This document shows positions 33,852 to 44,558 of a DNA stretch of 64,000 nt, in pieces. The first letter of the stretch is position 1, and each line of letters begins with the position of its first letter. The stretch lies in contig JAJGOT010000002.1 of NCBI GenBank assembly GCA_022457155.1, positions 447,501 to 511,500 on the forward strand. The letters are read 5' to 3'. The notes under the pieces are model-generated. The model worked only from the letters and a program-made list of their open reading frames with translations. It made no database searches and was not told where the DNA came from. This DNA comes from Cladopsammia gracilis. Taxonomy: Eukaryota > Cnidaria > Anthozoa > Scleractinia > Dendrophylliidae. The position numbers and the translations under genes were made by a program.

Positions 33852-34360
33852 TGGCCGACTTTGCCAGTTCTTCGGTCCATCCGCTCACAATTCTTACTGA
33901 AAATGACGATGTTCCGGGATAAAAATTTGATACTGAGAGAAGCGGAAAATTATACAGTGGAGCAGATAAAACGGTGGCTAAAATGCAGAGGTCTCAAACA
34001 AGGAGGAAAAAGGGCTGAACTTATCACTCGTGTTAGCAATTGTATTAAAGCTGGAACTCACCACATCAGATGGTAGCATTGACGATGGCAAATGGTTCGT
34101 GGCGAAAGTAGGCCGTGAAAGCAGTAAAGTTCAGTCTGCAAGTATTGAGTTCGTAAGTGTCCCATTCATCCCAAAGACGGGATTGGCATGCTTTTCCGTC
34201 GAACGATATTCCCTCTTTATTTAACTATGGTCATTTATTTCTACGCACTGGAGTCTGTTCGCACAGTTCCCACTCAACAAACTGATGATGAATACGACGA
34301 GGGCTTAGGACACATGACTGACAAGCCTCTTAAAAATGGTGTAATAAAGAATGACAACTA
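33852..34360 (+). pseudogene. SAP-domain gene start of a multicopy cnidarian family, frameshifted
   Basis: ATG 33852 ('aatggccgactttgcc') opens 'MADFASSSVHPLTILTENDD'. After a frame change at 'gttccgggataaa' the SAP domain follows: 'NLILREAENYTVEQIKRWLK', 'CRGLKQGGKRAELITRV'. A second frame change leads to 'DGSIDDGKWFVAKVGRE' and a third to 'AFPSNDIPSLFNYGH' and 'HMTDKPLKNG'. SAP domains bind DNA. The order SAP, then a 'DKPL' segment, recalls cnidarian multicopy proteins that continue into SWIM zinc-finger or YqaJ-nuclease domains; those later domains are not found here. Three frame changes in 500 bp make this a pseudogene. Confidence 0.6.
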
Positions 34361-35466
34361 GCACCCCCTCGCGAGTGTTTTAGCCATTTTATAGTTACGC
34401 TCGCAAAATGCTACTTGTATTTTTAGCAGGTATATGGAGATTTCAAACCCTGCATTAAAAGCCTTCTAAACGTCGCAAAATGATACAGACTTTAGTCACG
34501 AGGTCATTTGTGTTAATGTTTTTTAAGCTGTCTGCTAGTTTTGACCGTCTTTGCCGGGTCGTCTGTTTAATAGCGATGGCAGTTTGTGTCAGCTTTTTAA
34601 AATTATGCTGTATTCTCGGCGGCTTTCTTCAACTGGCAGAGTCGGCGGCTTTCTTCGATTCTGGATCTCTGTTCAATCGGCGGCTTTCCAGTTTTGTTTG
34701 ACTTCTTGCTGTGCTTATTCTTTGCAAACAATGTAAGGTTCTTCACTCTGAATTTCTCAGATAGTTGGATCTTAAGTTTGAAATTATCGACCGTCAATGG
34801 TTTCTTGTAATTAGTTTTTTTCGCTGGGCCCAGCAGTGTATAATTTATTGCAAGCCTAGGTCGTATTTTGGTCCGAATTTTCAGAGATAATTGCAGCTTT
34901 TTACAAAGGTATGCAGTGTTTTGCAGAGAGTATAAATCAAGTGCATTTCGTTCGGTTTTGTATAGATTATTCGCTTCAAAATATAGAAATCCAACAAGTT
35001 CACTACTGAAGTCTTTGTGAATGAGTGCAATGTTTGTCCGCATCTCGCTGGGGGGTCTAATGTGACGCATGTATTTTTAGAATCTGTGTGGAGCGCTATT
35101 CAAAACTAGTTAGTGGTGAAAATTTCACGTTGATCTGAGTTGGAGACCGCTTAAAAGCCGATTGAAAAATGTAGGTATGGTCTCCAGAAAACTGTATTGA
35201 ACCACCTTAAGATGAGGGGATGAATACTGAGTAAGTTTACAAGAACTAGATTTCTACCTGAAACGGATTTTGACGATAAGATTGATGATTACCTCAATAA
35301 TGAGAACAGAGAACAAATAAGTTGTAAATAATTTTACTTGAAAGGAGGAATGAAACTTCTTTGCAGAATGAAGGTAAATCATTCATTCAGTTATGTTTAA
35401 TAGAAAGGATACTGAAAATTAATTGCAGAGAGCTCTTGATGCTTTATATCCCATGTAGAATTAGCA
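34361..35466. other. Anonymous sequence with a short 3x repeat
   Basis: 'tcggcggctttcttc' occurs at about 34617, 34642 and 34677. The 155-codon minus frame across it (34603-35070) has no motif and probably arises from the repeat; I do not call it a gene. Confidence 0.4.
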
Positions 35467-35642
35467 AATTTCCACAGGTTTTCGGTGGTGTGGACTCTTA
35501 TTTACTACGATTCACGTCATCACATGGTCAAAATGTTGTGCTCACAAAGTGCAGCCAAGTGAGTCAGCAACAAATTTTGACCATGTGATGACGTAAATCT
35601 TGGTAAATAAGAGTCCACACCACCGAAAACTGGTGGAAATCT
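35467..35642. mobile_element. Hairpin MITE
   Basis: Arms of about 75 bp, close to perfect: 'ttttcggtggtgtggactct' near 35479 is repeated inverted near 35630, and 'catcacatggtcaaaat' / 'attttgaccatgtgatg' closes onto a loop of about 45 bp. Non-coding. Confidence 0.85.
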
Positions 35643-35789
35643 GTTTTTTTTTTACCACAATATTTTAAAAAATACGGGGAAAAAATCAAAGTTTCGTTAC
35701 AAAATGTGACAGCTAAGAAAGAGCAAGCGTTGTCTATAACTTGTTCGCAATCTGATTGGTTTATTTTTTTCAAGCGCATACTTTGATGT

Positions 35790-35937
35790 AATATATCAAA
35801 CACGAGGAACAGTGTTTCATCAGATTTCCAAACACCGAGAAGTGGATTGGAAAAACAAGGCGCAGCCGAGTTTTTTTAAACCACTTCAAGGTGTTTGGAA
35901 ATCTGATGAAACACTGTTTCGAGTGTTTGATATAGCT
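35790..35937. mobile_element. Second hairpin MITE
   Basis: 'cagtgtttcatcagatttcc' near 35809 is matched inverted near 35907. Arms are about 55 bp with 'atatcaaacac' / 'gtgtttgatat' at the outside. It is unrelated in sequence to the neighbouring hairpin 150 bp away. Confidence 0.85.
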
Positions 35938-36100
35938 TCTCGAACTGATCGTTAAATGCGGAGAAAACGAAGGAATAAAATCGCCAAAATCTATGCAAAT
36001 TAAGAAACGATTTCAAAACCTCCTTCACGGTAGTGATTTCCTTTGTGTTCTCGTCATGAATTATTAATGAGTTTGAGAAAGGCATTGCGTGATGTTAGCG

Positions 36101-37838
36101 TCAGCACCGTTGCACCAAATAGTCAGGTAAATTAAATTTATACTTTATTCTGGAGTTAAGACCTGGATTTGATTTTAGAAATTCTTTCATTTCTGCTGGA
36201 TAGGCAGCAAAAATCATCACTGGGTGTCCTTTCTCCATAGCCGCCATTAGCTGGTTGATGGCGATGTGGCCATAGTCCGTGCCCAAGCTTCTAGGGGTTA
36301 AACGTTACGCTTCGTCCACAAGCAGAACTTCCCTTGGCCTCATCAATCTTGGTTGAAGTTTTCTCTTCCGTTGAACCGAGGAACTGGCCAACAAGATCAC
36401 CCCGTTGGAACTCCACCACTTTTCGTTGTTTGATTTTCTTCACACTGTACAGTAAATCTATTTTAAAAGATTAAGACATTTTTAGTCATGTCATAGTCGA
36501 CCGGCTCACCGGATCTCGAGGGTACACACCGATGAAACATTATAGGACCACCGGTCTTAAATCAGTTTCTAAGGAGCGTTGGTCGGTTAATCGCAAAATA
36601 TTAGTTCATATCATCAGTATATGCACCAGGAATTGTATGTATAGACCAGAAAGAACAGTCTTTCTCCTGAACATAAGTGGGCCTAAGCGCATAACGTTGA
36701 TCCGAGTGAAAACAGAGTATCGATTTGTCTTATGGGCAGAGTCTGAATGTGGGAGTCGCAAGTGGGAGTGGAAGAACTCTACTGATCGCAATGTGTCGGA
36801 ATGTGCATTTTGATTAAAATTATACTTATAATGTAAAGAATCTAATAATATAACAGCATAGATAATAATAAACAATAAAATCAATATATCACTAATAATA
36901 TAACAATATAGATTCTTCATTAAGCTGAAGATTGTAAGCGACTCTAAATATGACTCTGTCCTTAGTGTAAACCAGTATTCAGCTAGGCGCTTTAAGTGTG
37001 TCTGAGGAGAACAAAGAAAAAATAGCGAAGACTTCTGGAACCAAGGTAACTTAAACTTACAAAGCTAGAAAAAAACTGCTTGGTTCTGTTTTGATAAAAA
37101 AAATCCCCATTGCTTCACATCGAAGTTGCAGCTGGTCATGAAATCAAAGTTTATGTACAGTGGAACCCCAATATAACGATATGCCGAGGGAGCAGTGAAA
37201 TTATATCAGGGTATTGAAATCCCAGCGACGTATACGTTTTGTCATAAGGAGTCAAAGATACTAAAACTGAGAGAACTATGAAATTACAAGGAGGATAAAG
37301 AGGCATCGTAAACTGAAAGCTGTTAACAGAAACGTTACAGATTACTGTACTCGATTACTGTAATGTTATTGTATTAAATTCAATGTGCTTAAATTGTAAC
37401 TGTGTACTGATACTGTAATAATCGTTATATCAAGGAAGATTTTACGCTTAGTGCAGTAAATTCTTATCGCTATATCGGGAATATCGTTATATCGAAGATC
37501 GTTATATTGGGGTTCTGTCCCATACATTTTACTGTAACTTTTGCTGGGACACAGTATATTCATCATTATACCAGGGATATCGTTATATCGAGGATCGTTA
37601 TATCGGGGTTCCACTGAACAATTTTTACTGCTGATACCTGCAACTTTACGTGCGAAGGTGGTTTTTCCAGTGCCTGGATTTTCTTGGCATATGAAGTGTA
37701 CACATTGTGTGCTTATATCGTCCACTTGGAAACCCAGCTGCTTCCACTTCTGGTTTAAAATTGCAGTCTTTGTGAATATTAAGAATTGTTGATTTAGGGG
37801 CTCCAAGCCAACTAATGAACATGTGGATGCATACATTT
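36101..37838 (-). pseudogene. CbxX/SpoVK-type AAA+ ATPase, two exons, inactivated
   Basis: Exon 1 (about 37638-37836, minus) encodes 'CSLVGLEPLNQQFLIFTK' and Walker A 'NPGTGKTTFARKVAG', ending at a consensus donor (gttgcag|gtatca). Exon 2 (36101-36457) begins after 'aaaatag' and restores the frame: 'LLYSVKKIKQRKVVEFQ', 'RGDLVGQFLGSTEEKT', Walker B 'VLLVDEA', then 'TDYGHIAINQLMAAMEKGH', 'PVMIFAAYPAEMKEFL' and the Arg-finger region 'SNPGLNSRIKYKF'. This is the fold of CbxX/CfxQ/SpoVK AAA+ proteins, which remodel protein partners using ATP. A +1 frame change near 36330 and a TAA (36305-36307) right after the Walker B box break it. The intron carries a pogo-like MITE. Further upstream exons are not identified. 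Confidence 0.78.
37158..37616. mobile_element. pogo/Tigger-like MITE in the AAA+ intron
   Basis: Left end CAGTGGAACCCCAATATAAC and right end, inverted, CAGTGGAACCCCGATATAAC. This terminus is characteristic of pogo/Tigger-type members of the Tc1/mariner superfamily. TA precedes the left end (37156-37157); the right flank reads AA, so the duplication is decayed. A second partial right end ('gatcgttatattggggttct') lies at 37498-37517. Confidence 0.75.
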
Positions 37839-38195
37839 TGTGGTAAATTTGCCGATAATTGACTGAAAACGGAATTTTTTTCTAGGTAAGTACAATACAA
37901 GGACTTAGGAGTAGTACTACGTCGATGCACAATGACAAGTAGAATGTAATGTTCATGTTGTTGTTATCGGACAGTGTTTGCATTTCTCGAAGAATGTCCA
38001 TCAAAATCGTGCATTTAGGTACAAGTGCCTCCCCCCACTGCCTTGACTGGGTACCTCCTTATGTCAGGGTCTTGGGAGTTAGCATGACTAAAACTGACCT
38101 CAGTGCAAGAGAGGATATGGAAGTAAGCTTACCCTTTCATCCCCTCTTGCTTACTGTTGGAACGCGCTAAAATTAAAATTGCAAAATTTGATAAA

Positions 38196-38266
38196 ATTTT
38201 ACATTACATACATACATACATACATACTTTATTTGATAAAGCAGGTTAAAAATTAAGACGACTAAT
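38196..38266 (-). mobile_element. LINE 3' end with (GTAT)n tail
   Basis: Minus-strand 'tatcaaataaagtatgtatg' combines a polyadenylation-like AATAAA with a GTAT microsatellite of five units (38202-38228). Only about 70 bp of 3' UTR remain, directly abutting the ORF at 38267. Confidence 0.5.
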
Positions 38267-38587
38267 TCAGGTTGATTCAAGTTGTGTCCTCGTCCATGTA
38301 GGACGTTGTTTTGCCTTTTTCGAGTTCCCACCATTCTCCCTCTTTCGCTTTCTGTTGGTTGGACTGTTTGTTGTCACAGCAGTAGCAGGGTTAAACCCAA
38401 ATATTCTGTGGTGTTCTTGAAATCCAAGTGCACGAGAAGTTAACAAGCCACTGACTGTGTTTGTGACCCCTGGCGATAAACGAGAAGCTTGATAAGAGTT
38501 TGATGTTGAAGCCTGACTTGGTTGTATACCTGCACACAATTTCACTACTTCATCAAGTAAGTCTTTGCATTTCTCCGCAACAGACAT
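38267..38587 (-). pseudogene. N-terminal exon of an unrecognised repeated-family nuclear protein
   Basis: 106 codons from ATG 38587: 'MSVAEKCKDLLDEVVKL', a Ser/Thr-rich middle, 'SRALGFQEHHRIFGFNP' and a bipartite basic stretch 'TNRKRKRENGGNSKKAK' that looks like a nuclear localisation signal. I recall similar N-termini in repeated coral hypothetical proteins but cannot name the family. The frame ends at a TGA where a LINE tail begins, so the gene is cut off here. Confidence 0.45.
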
Positions 38588-38789
38588 TTGGTAGCTATAT
38601 CATTATGTCGGCAACTAAAAAGAAAGCAACATCATTTGCGGCTACAGTTGAGTTTAACTCGCCTTCTGTTCTATAATTTCCGTCAAATAATATTAGCAAC
38701 TTCTCTGAAATGAAGCTTACTCTCCCGCACAGATTTTCTGACTACTAACACGCATGAGTGACCGGGCTCATTCCCAGGTGATGACAAAT

Positions 38790-39020
38790 GATGAGTTCAA
38801 AGGACAGCATGTTTGAATAGCCAATTTGGATGTTTGTACTGAAGGGTTGGGTTTTGGAAGTGAAGAGTGCTAAATAACATTATTACATTGAAGGATTCAA
38901 TGTTTAGAGCAGGAGATGGGATATTTAAAACAAGGAACAGCATGTTTAAATTAAACGAATTGAATGTTTGAAAGGACGAATTGAAGGTTTGAATTGACAA
39001 ATAGCATGTTTGAATAGAAT
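38790..39020. repeat. Degenerate minisatellite, unit 20-24 bp
   Basis: Variants of 'aggacagcatgtttgaatag' occur about nine times with spacing 20-25 bp (for example 38801, 38936, 38965, 39000). It truncates the P2X7-like pseudogene on its 3' side. Confidence 0.65.
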
Positions 39021-39042
39021 TGACACACGGGGCATAATGAAC

Positions 39043-39751
39043 CTACTCTGCTTCACTTCTTCGTCCTTGAACAAACATTGTTTGGTATGACTTGCCAGAT
39101 TTAGTTTTCATGCTCAAAAACGTACTTGTTGAGGCAAACGTCCTGAAACCCAGGGCAAGAGTAATAGATTTTTTTGGAATCGCCAAACTCCTCGCCACAA
39201 CAGTTGATGTCTTGGCAGCATTGGCATTCTTCAGGTTTGATCGAATAGTCAACAGAACAGTTGGAACAGAAGCAGAAGCATTGATCCTAAGTGAATGATG
39301 AGAGTGACAACAAAGACAAAATCGCTTCTTAAAACAATGCAAAGCATCCTAGTGTTGGTACAAGTTCAATGGCACTTAACAACAGGGGAAATCATGAAGT
39401 GAACAAAAGGCAAATCTCTCATTCATGCACTGTTCAAACAGCACAAATAATCTGTGTAGTCTTGGGTCAAACGCTAGACACATTAGAAAATCATAAACAT
39501 TAAGATTCAACAACATTTTACCAATCATGCCAAATAGTAACTTCCACTTTCGGAGTGAATCTTTCTTGATATCGGCTTTCTTCAGCCTCATGAGAGATTC
39601 TTGCCTCATATTCTGCTGCTTCTTCTGCAGTAGCCAACAGTTCCAATTCATCCCCATAAGGAACAAAACCAGCAACTTCACCGATTTCTTAGCTAAAACT
39701 ATCTTCTTCGCTTCTAGACGAACTAGAAGAAGAATTAGATGAAGAAGACAT
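39043..39751 (-). pseudogene. P2X7 C-terminal (ballast) domain-like gene, two exons, inactivated
   Basis: Exon 1 opens at ATG 39751 with a Ser-rich head ('MSSSSNSSSSSSRSEEDSFS'), an in-frame TAA (39689-39691) and 'LATAEEAAEYEARISHEAEE'. A polypyrimidine tract and 'cacttag' at about 39295 mark an acceptor. Exon 2 then encodes a Cys-rich core 'DQCFCFCSNCSVDYSIKPEE', 'CQCCQDINCCGEEFG', 'SCPGFQDVCLNKYVF', and after a frame change 'KTKSGKSYQTMFVQG'. The Cys spacing and the 'PGFQxVCLN' box match the cysteine-rich intracellular ballast domain of P2X7 receptors, which exists in many cnidarians as stand-alone, channel-free proteins. No transmembrane channel part is present. The joint between the exons is not in phase, so another small indel may exist. 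Confidence 0.65.
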
Positions 39752-40249
39752 CGTCTAACTCTTTGTTTTCAGTGACTTGTTCGCTCTGAAACACAAATGA
39801 CCATCATGGCACGTGGCACGTGACACGTTGCAAAAATGTTGTCACGAGCCAATTTGTGCATTAATCTGAATTTCGAATTTAACTCTGTTAAAGTCAGTAA
39901 ACCTTCCTGAAAAATAAATCACTCCGGTGGAAAAGGATTATCTTTGGCACAACAGTGCTCCAGTCAAGGTAATTTTTGTCGACTTTTAATCACTGCAGCC
40001 TTGTAAAAGTGCTGTCAAAATTGAGCTCTTGAAACTGGCGTTCAAAATGGCCGCCACAGTCTGCCTGAGATGTTCTTGGTATCCTGTGATGCTCCAAAGG
40101 TCTTGAATAATTAAACCAATTCTTTCAAACATGTGGGTGTTTCCCACCACCACCATCTTGAATTGGAAATCCGCTGGTTAAAATGGGAAATTTTTTGTTC
40201 CTGTTAGCTCAGCGTGTGTTGTACAACACCAGCCAATTGTTCATTCCTG

Positions 40250-40560
40250 GTTTAGATTTTGTATAAAAAAGTACTCACAATTGCATATGTTGCAAGAACT
40301 GCAGCCATTCTCTTGCACCAGCAGGGCTGCATATCTGGCAGTGATTCCATAAGGTCCACTGAAATCTCTTTAAAGAGAGGAAAAAACTTCTTGTTCCACT
40401 GCTCTTTAAAGAGAATTGCCCAGGCCAGTAGGAAACCCTATGAATGGATCACCACAGACATTGTCACAGTTACATTTCTGCTATTGGTGCATATAATGAC
40501 GAGAGAGTCCATCCCCAATACATGGCCTATTCCAATGGCAATCCTTCTTAAGTAATTTGA
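40250..40560 (-). pseudogene. Candidate exon, unrecognised
   Basis: Minus frame from 40560 to about 40275: 'RIAIGIGHVLGMDSLVI', then 'WAILFKEQWNKKFFPLFKEI', 'SVDLMESLPDMQPCWCKRM', 'AAVLATYAI' followed by a consensus donor (gcaatt|gtgagt). One TAG interrupts it near 40440. The long open frame, donor site and protein-like composition argue for a former exon. It lies on the same strand as the neighbouring exon candidates. Confidence 0.4.
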
Positions 40561-40832
40561 TCAACCACAGAATTACCATGCTGGGCATCTTTGGACTTGT
40601 ATTCCAACAAATTATTTTAACTGCTCGGGACTTTGTCTGATATAGCTAGGTAAATCTCCAAGATGATTGAATTAAGTTGTCAGTTTTAGAGCAAAATGGC
40701 ATTGTACACATGGTTGTCCATAAAAGGGACAACGTTGCCAGATCACACGTTTCTTTGTACTATTTTTTGAGTTAGTATTATTCCGGGTTGGAATATTGAA
40801 ATACTTGTTCAATTTCGCCCGCAACATTCATG

Positions 40833-41330
40833 TTAGATGTCGTAGGTAGAATACTTCCCAAGTTTAATATTTTCCATTATATCTCCATTTGCCATGGTAA
40901 GATGACGAAACGCAACAAAGTACGATGAAATGGAATCACGATGATTGTGCAATCGATTGTACAATGCTACACCCACAAACAGGTGTACAATGTATCCTGC
41001 AGAATCATCAGAAAGGAGGTTGAGCTTAAGTATTCTTACTGTGTGCTCAGAAGCAATGGATTTCACACCATCCTCAAGGCTCTGCTCATCTAATACGGAG
41101 AAGGGAAGTTTTGCGTACTCAAACAACGGTACTCTTCCCTCAACTCTGCAATGTAATGAAAGATTACAGTAATTATCTTCAGTTGTTCGTGCAAATGAAC
41201 ATGCAAACTTAAGCTGTCAACAAGAAATCTGGTGTGACGTCCCTTAGAGATTAAAGGAGCATTAATGAACATAAAGATTTTAGCTGCTTTCCATTTGTTA
41301 GTCAGATGTAAGTTCCCTTCCCCCACCCCC
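40833..41330 (-). pseudogene. Candidate exons of an unrecognised multi-exon gene
   Basis: Two minus-strand stretches: 41195-41326 ('NKWKAAKIFMFINAPLI', 'RFLVDSLSLHVHLHEQLK') and 40833-41145 ('VEGRVPLFEYAKLPFSVLDE', 'ASEHTVRILKLNLLSDDSAG', 'SSYFVAFRHLTMANGD'). The second starts after a good acceptor (tttcattacattgcag). The donor of the first is not canonical. Composition and acceptor suggest true exons; I recognise no domain. Confidence 0.4.
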
Positions 41331-41499
41331 TCCCCCTAAAAAGACAGTTTAGCATCATAAATCACATTTTCTCGTTTTTAAAAAATCCGAAAAAATGAGG
41401 GATAGAATTAATGCCTTTCATGAGACATCAATTATGAACTGAACAACAAACACAAAAAGTTAACAAAGCAGACATTGCTTCACGCATATGGTGATAGGT

Positions 41500-42661
41500 T
41501 CAAGCAGAACACAATTTGTTAAAAGATATGCACATTCTCCTTGCTTTTGCCCAGGGTGTGGTTGGCCACTCCAAGTTGTAAACCACATGCAAGACAAACG
41601 TCTTCGGTTGGACAGTAGCTTTTAGGTAGCTTTTACCATTTCTATGAAGCCCAGAAAGAACGTATTTGCAGTCTAGTTCCAGCTCTTCAAGGTGACTAGG
41701 TATAAGATAGGGTTGGGAACATTGCAAATTTATTTTGAGTGTCGAAGAATGGGCTTCAGACTCGGGGACCTCACAAACAGTTGAAGATATCAAACCAGGT
41801 ACTGATGTCCCCGGATCATATGTGCCTAACGGGGCTGACGATACACCAAAAGTAGAGGGACCAGGCAAACAATCATTTGCTGTCGACCCTGAACTTTATG
41901 GTTCGGAGTCGATGGTAGAAGAGCCTGGAAGAGAGGGAGCAGGAGAGGTTGTCGACTGTGGTGTGGCCTGATTATCGGGATCAGATGAAACGTGGGAGGC
42001 ATGTGAGTGTGCAGCTGTCGATGTGCCAGTTGTCTTCTCCCCTACACACAATAGTACGTGAACATGGGGGCATATTTTTCTCTGCTTTGAACCCTTTGCC
42101 TTGCTGACAAATCCGTTACAGTCCTTAGAACTACATCGGAAAAGCTTTTCTTCCCTCCTGACGTGGCAGTATCCCATGGCATTTGAAGATGTCGGTGCTC
42201 CATATACACAGAAAGTGCTGTCCGACACTTGAAATGCTGATGGTGACTTTGATGACTCTTAGATGGCGAAAACTAACTTTGGTTGGCTCGCCACAGGTAT
42301 AACTTTCTATTAACTCTTCAGCTGGAACACTTTTTTGCATCAACAACTGAAGAGGTTTCTTTTGTGTGTTCGCAGGAAAAGAGTTCCGGTCTACCACTGT
42401 TTACCAAAGCTGACTTAACATTTTTACACTTTTCAAGATAACAATACATCTCCTGTCCTTTGCATGAGTTTTCACTGAATAAAATTTGCAACCTTCACAC
42501 GAATAAAGAAAAACACAAGCTGGTGCATAAGGCTTTGGCTTTTTGGATTTGGGCTGGTAAGTGCCACCTAGATGAAAATTACACAACATACATTTCTGCG
42601 GTTTGTACTGGTTGAAGAAAGAGGCCTTGCATTCAGGGCAAGACCCTTGACCACGCTTACT
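41500..42661 (-). pseudogene. Cys/His-rich exon, copy 1
   Basis: Follows an acceptor 'ttatttccacag' at 42661. The exon reads 'KRGQGSCPECKASFFNQYKP', 'QKCMLCNFHLGGTYQPKSKK' (two CxxC pairs), 'CEGCKFYSVKTHAKDRRC', later 'DSTFCVYGAPTSSNAMGY', 'EEKLFRCSSKDCNGFVSK', 'ICPHVHVLLC' (a C...C...CxH pattern reminiscent of SWIM zinc fingers) and a Ser/Pro-rich C-terminus ending near 41500. Several frame changes and a TAA after 'STIDSEP' break it. It is on the minus strand with the other exon candidates of 40-45 kb and may belong to one gene. Not assigned to a family. Confidence 0.5.
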
Positions 42662-42989
42662 CTGTGGAAATAAAACAGGAAAAAGAAATGAGCTTGAACG
42701 GCTCCAAGATACAATTATCGGATCCTGAGGGATAGAATAATGCCTTTCATGAGACATCAATTATGAACTGAACAACAAACACAAAAAGTTAACAAAGCAG
42801 ACATTGCTTCACGCATATGGTGATAGGTTCAAGCGGAACACAATTTGTCAAAAGATATGCGCATTCTCCTTGCTTTTGCCCAGGGTGTGGTTGGCCACTC
42901 CAAGTTGTAAACCACATGCAAGACAAACGTCTTCGGTTGGACAGTAGCTTTTAGGCCAACCATTTCCATGAATCCCAGAAAGAACGTAT

Positions 42990-44016
42990 TTGCAGTCTAG
43001 TTCTAGCTCTTGAAGATGTGACTAGGTATAAGATAGGGTAGGGAACATTGCAATATTTTGAGTGTCGAAGAATGGGCTTCAGACTCGGGGACCTCACAAA
43101 CAGTTGAAGATATCAAACCAGGTACTGGTGTCCCCGGATCATATGTGCCTAACGGGGCTGACGATACACCAAAAGTAGAGGGACCAGGCAAACAATCATT
43201 TGCTGTTGACCCTGAACTTTATGGTTCGGAGTCGATGGTAGAAGAGCCTGGAAGAGAGGGATCACGAGAGGTTGTCGACTGTGGTGTGGCCTAATTATCG
43301 GGATCAGATGAAACGTGGGGGGCATGTGAGTGTGCAGCTGTCGATGTGCCAGGCGTCTTCTCCCCTACACACAATAGTACGTGAACATGGGGGCATATTT
43401 TTCTCTGCTTTGAACCCTTTGTCTTGCTGACAAATCCGTTACAGTCCTTAGAACTACATCGGAAAAGCTTTTCTTCTCTCCTGATGTGGCAGTATTACAT
43501 GGCATTTGAAGATGTCGGTGCTCCATATACACAGAAAGTGCTGTCCGACACTTGAAATGCTGATGGTGACTTTCATGACTCTTAGTTGGTGAAGACTAAC
43601 TTTGATTGGCTCGCCACAGGTATAACTCTTTAGCTGGAACACTTTTTTTGCATCAACAACTTAAGAGGTTTCTTTCGTGTGTTCGCAGGAAAAGAGTTCC
43701 GGTCTACCACTGTTTACAAAAGCTGACCTAACATTTCATTTTTACACTTTTCAAGACTACACTGCTTGAGAGACGACTCCTTGTCAATGATAACAATACA
43801 TCTCCTGTCCTTTGCATGAGTTTTCACTGAATAAAATTTGCAGCCTTCACACGAATAAAGAAAAACACAAGCTGGTGCATAAGGCTTTGGCTTTTTGGAT
43901 TTGGGCTGTTAAGTGCCACCTAGATGAAAATTACGTGACATACATTTCTGCGGTTTGTACCGGTTGAAGAAAGAGGCCTTGCATTCAGGGCAAGACCCTT
44001 GACCACGCTTACTCTG
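42990..44016 (-). pseudogene. Cys/His-rich exon, copy 2
   Basis: Same exon as at 41500-42661, in the second unit of the tandem duplication. It retains 'RRCIVIIDKESSLKQCSL', which copy 1 has lost through a 32-bp deletion, so copy 2 is closer to the ancestral sequence in that part. It shares the TAA after 'STIDSEP' with copy 1, so that stop predates the duplication; it has private changes, for example Met-stop for 'AMGY' and a stop in the Asp-Asn-Gln stretch. Confidence 0.5.
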
Positions 44017-44558
44017 GAAATAAAACAGGAAAAAGAAATGAGCTTGAACGGCTCCAAGATAAAATTATCGTATCCTAAGGGGATACAGCTTGATCATTTT
44101 GAGGAAATTCAACTTCCGCAGGGTGGGGTGAGGGGGTGGGAGTGAGGGCACTCCCTAAGGCATGGCTTTTGTCCTCTCTGTCATGGGCAAGGTATACAAT
44201 TTCAGGGGATTTGTTCTGAACAGGGTCAGAACAAACCCTAAATAGGGTATGGTTACAAGACTCAGAGAAATGGTTGAACATCCAGAATTTAGAAATCCTA
44301 GATTCTGGCCATTTGCCGGAAGGGAATCCAGTAATTAAGCAGTGATGCGAATCATCGGAAATTGTGAGCAAAAACCCTTAAAAGGTACTACAGCGGACCT
44401 CGATTTGTGGGGGCTCAGATTAATTTTCACGAACAATAGGTAACGAGTTATGGCCATGAATGAGAAAAAACTAAATGTCAGTAAACCTAATTCTTTTGTG
44501 ACAGAAACAAAAAAAAGTTATCCAAAAGAAATATGAAAATCTTATGAGCACCATTATA

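Larger units (their letters stand above)
41396..44079. repeat. Tandem duplication of 1.33 kb
   Basis: Copy 1 (41396-42726) and copy 2 (42727-44079) begin with 'gagggatagaat' plus 'taatgcctttcatgagacat' and end with 'gagcttgaacggctccaaga'. They look more than 95 percent identical over most of their length. Copy 1 lacks about 32 bp present in copy 2 near 43760-43792. Both contain the same exon on the minus strand. Confidence 0.93.

Noticed and set aside
34603..35070. 155-codon minus frame
   Set aside because: No motif, no splice signals, covers a simple repeat.
37366..37637. Repeated peptide 'EPRYNDPRYNDIPGI' in the 156-codon minus frame
   Set aside because: It is translation of pogo-like MITE ends (GATATAACGAT) in the intron, not protein.
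41735..43294. Plus-strand 78-codon frames present twice
   Set aside because: Antisense shadows of the duplicated Cys/His-rich exon; their conservation only reflects the tandem duplication.
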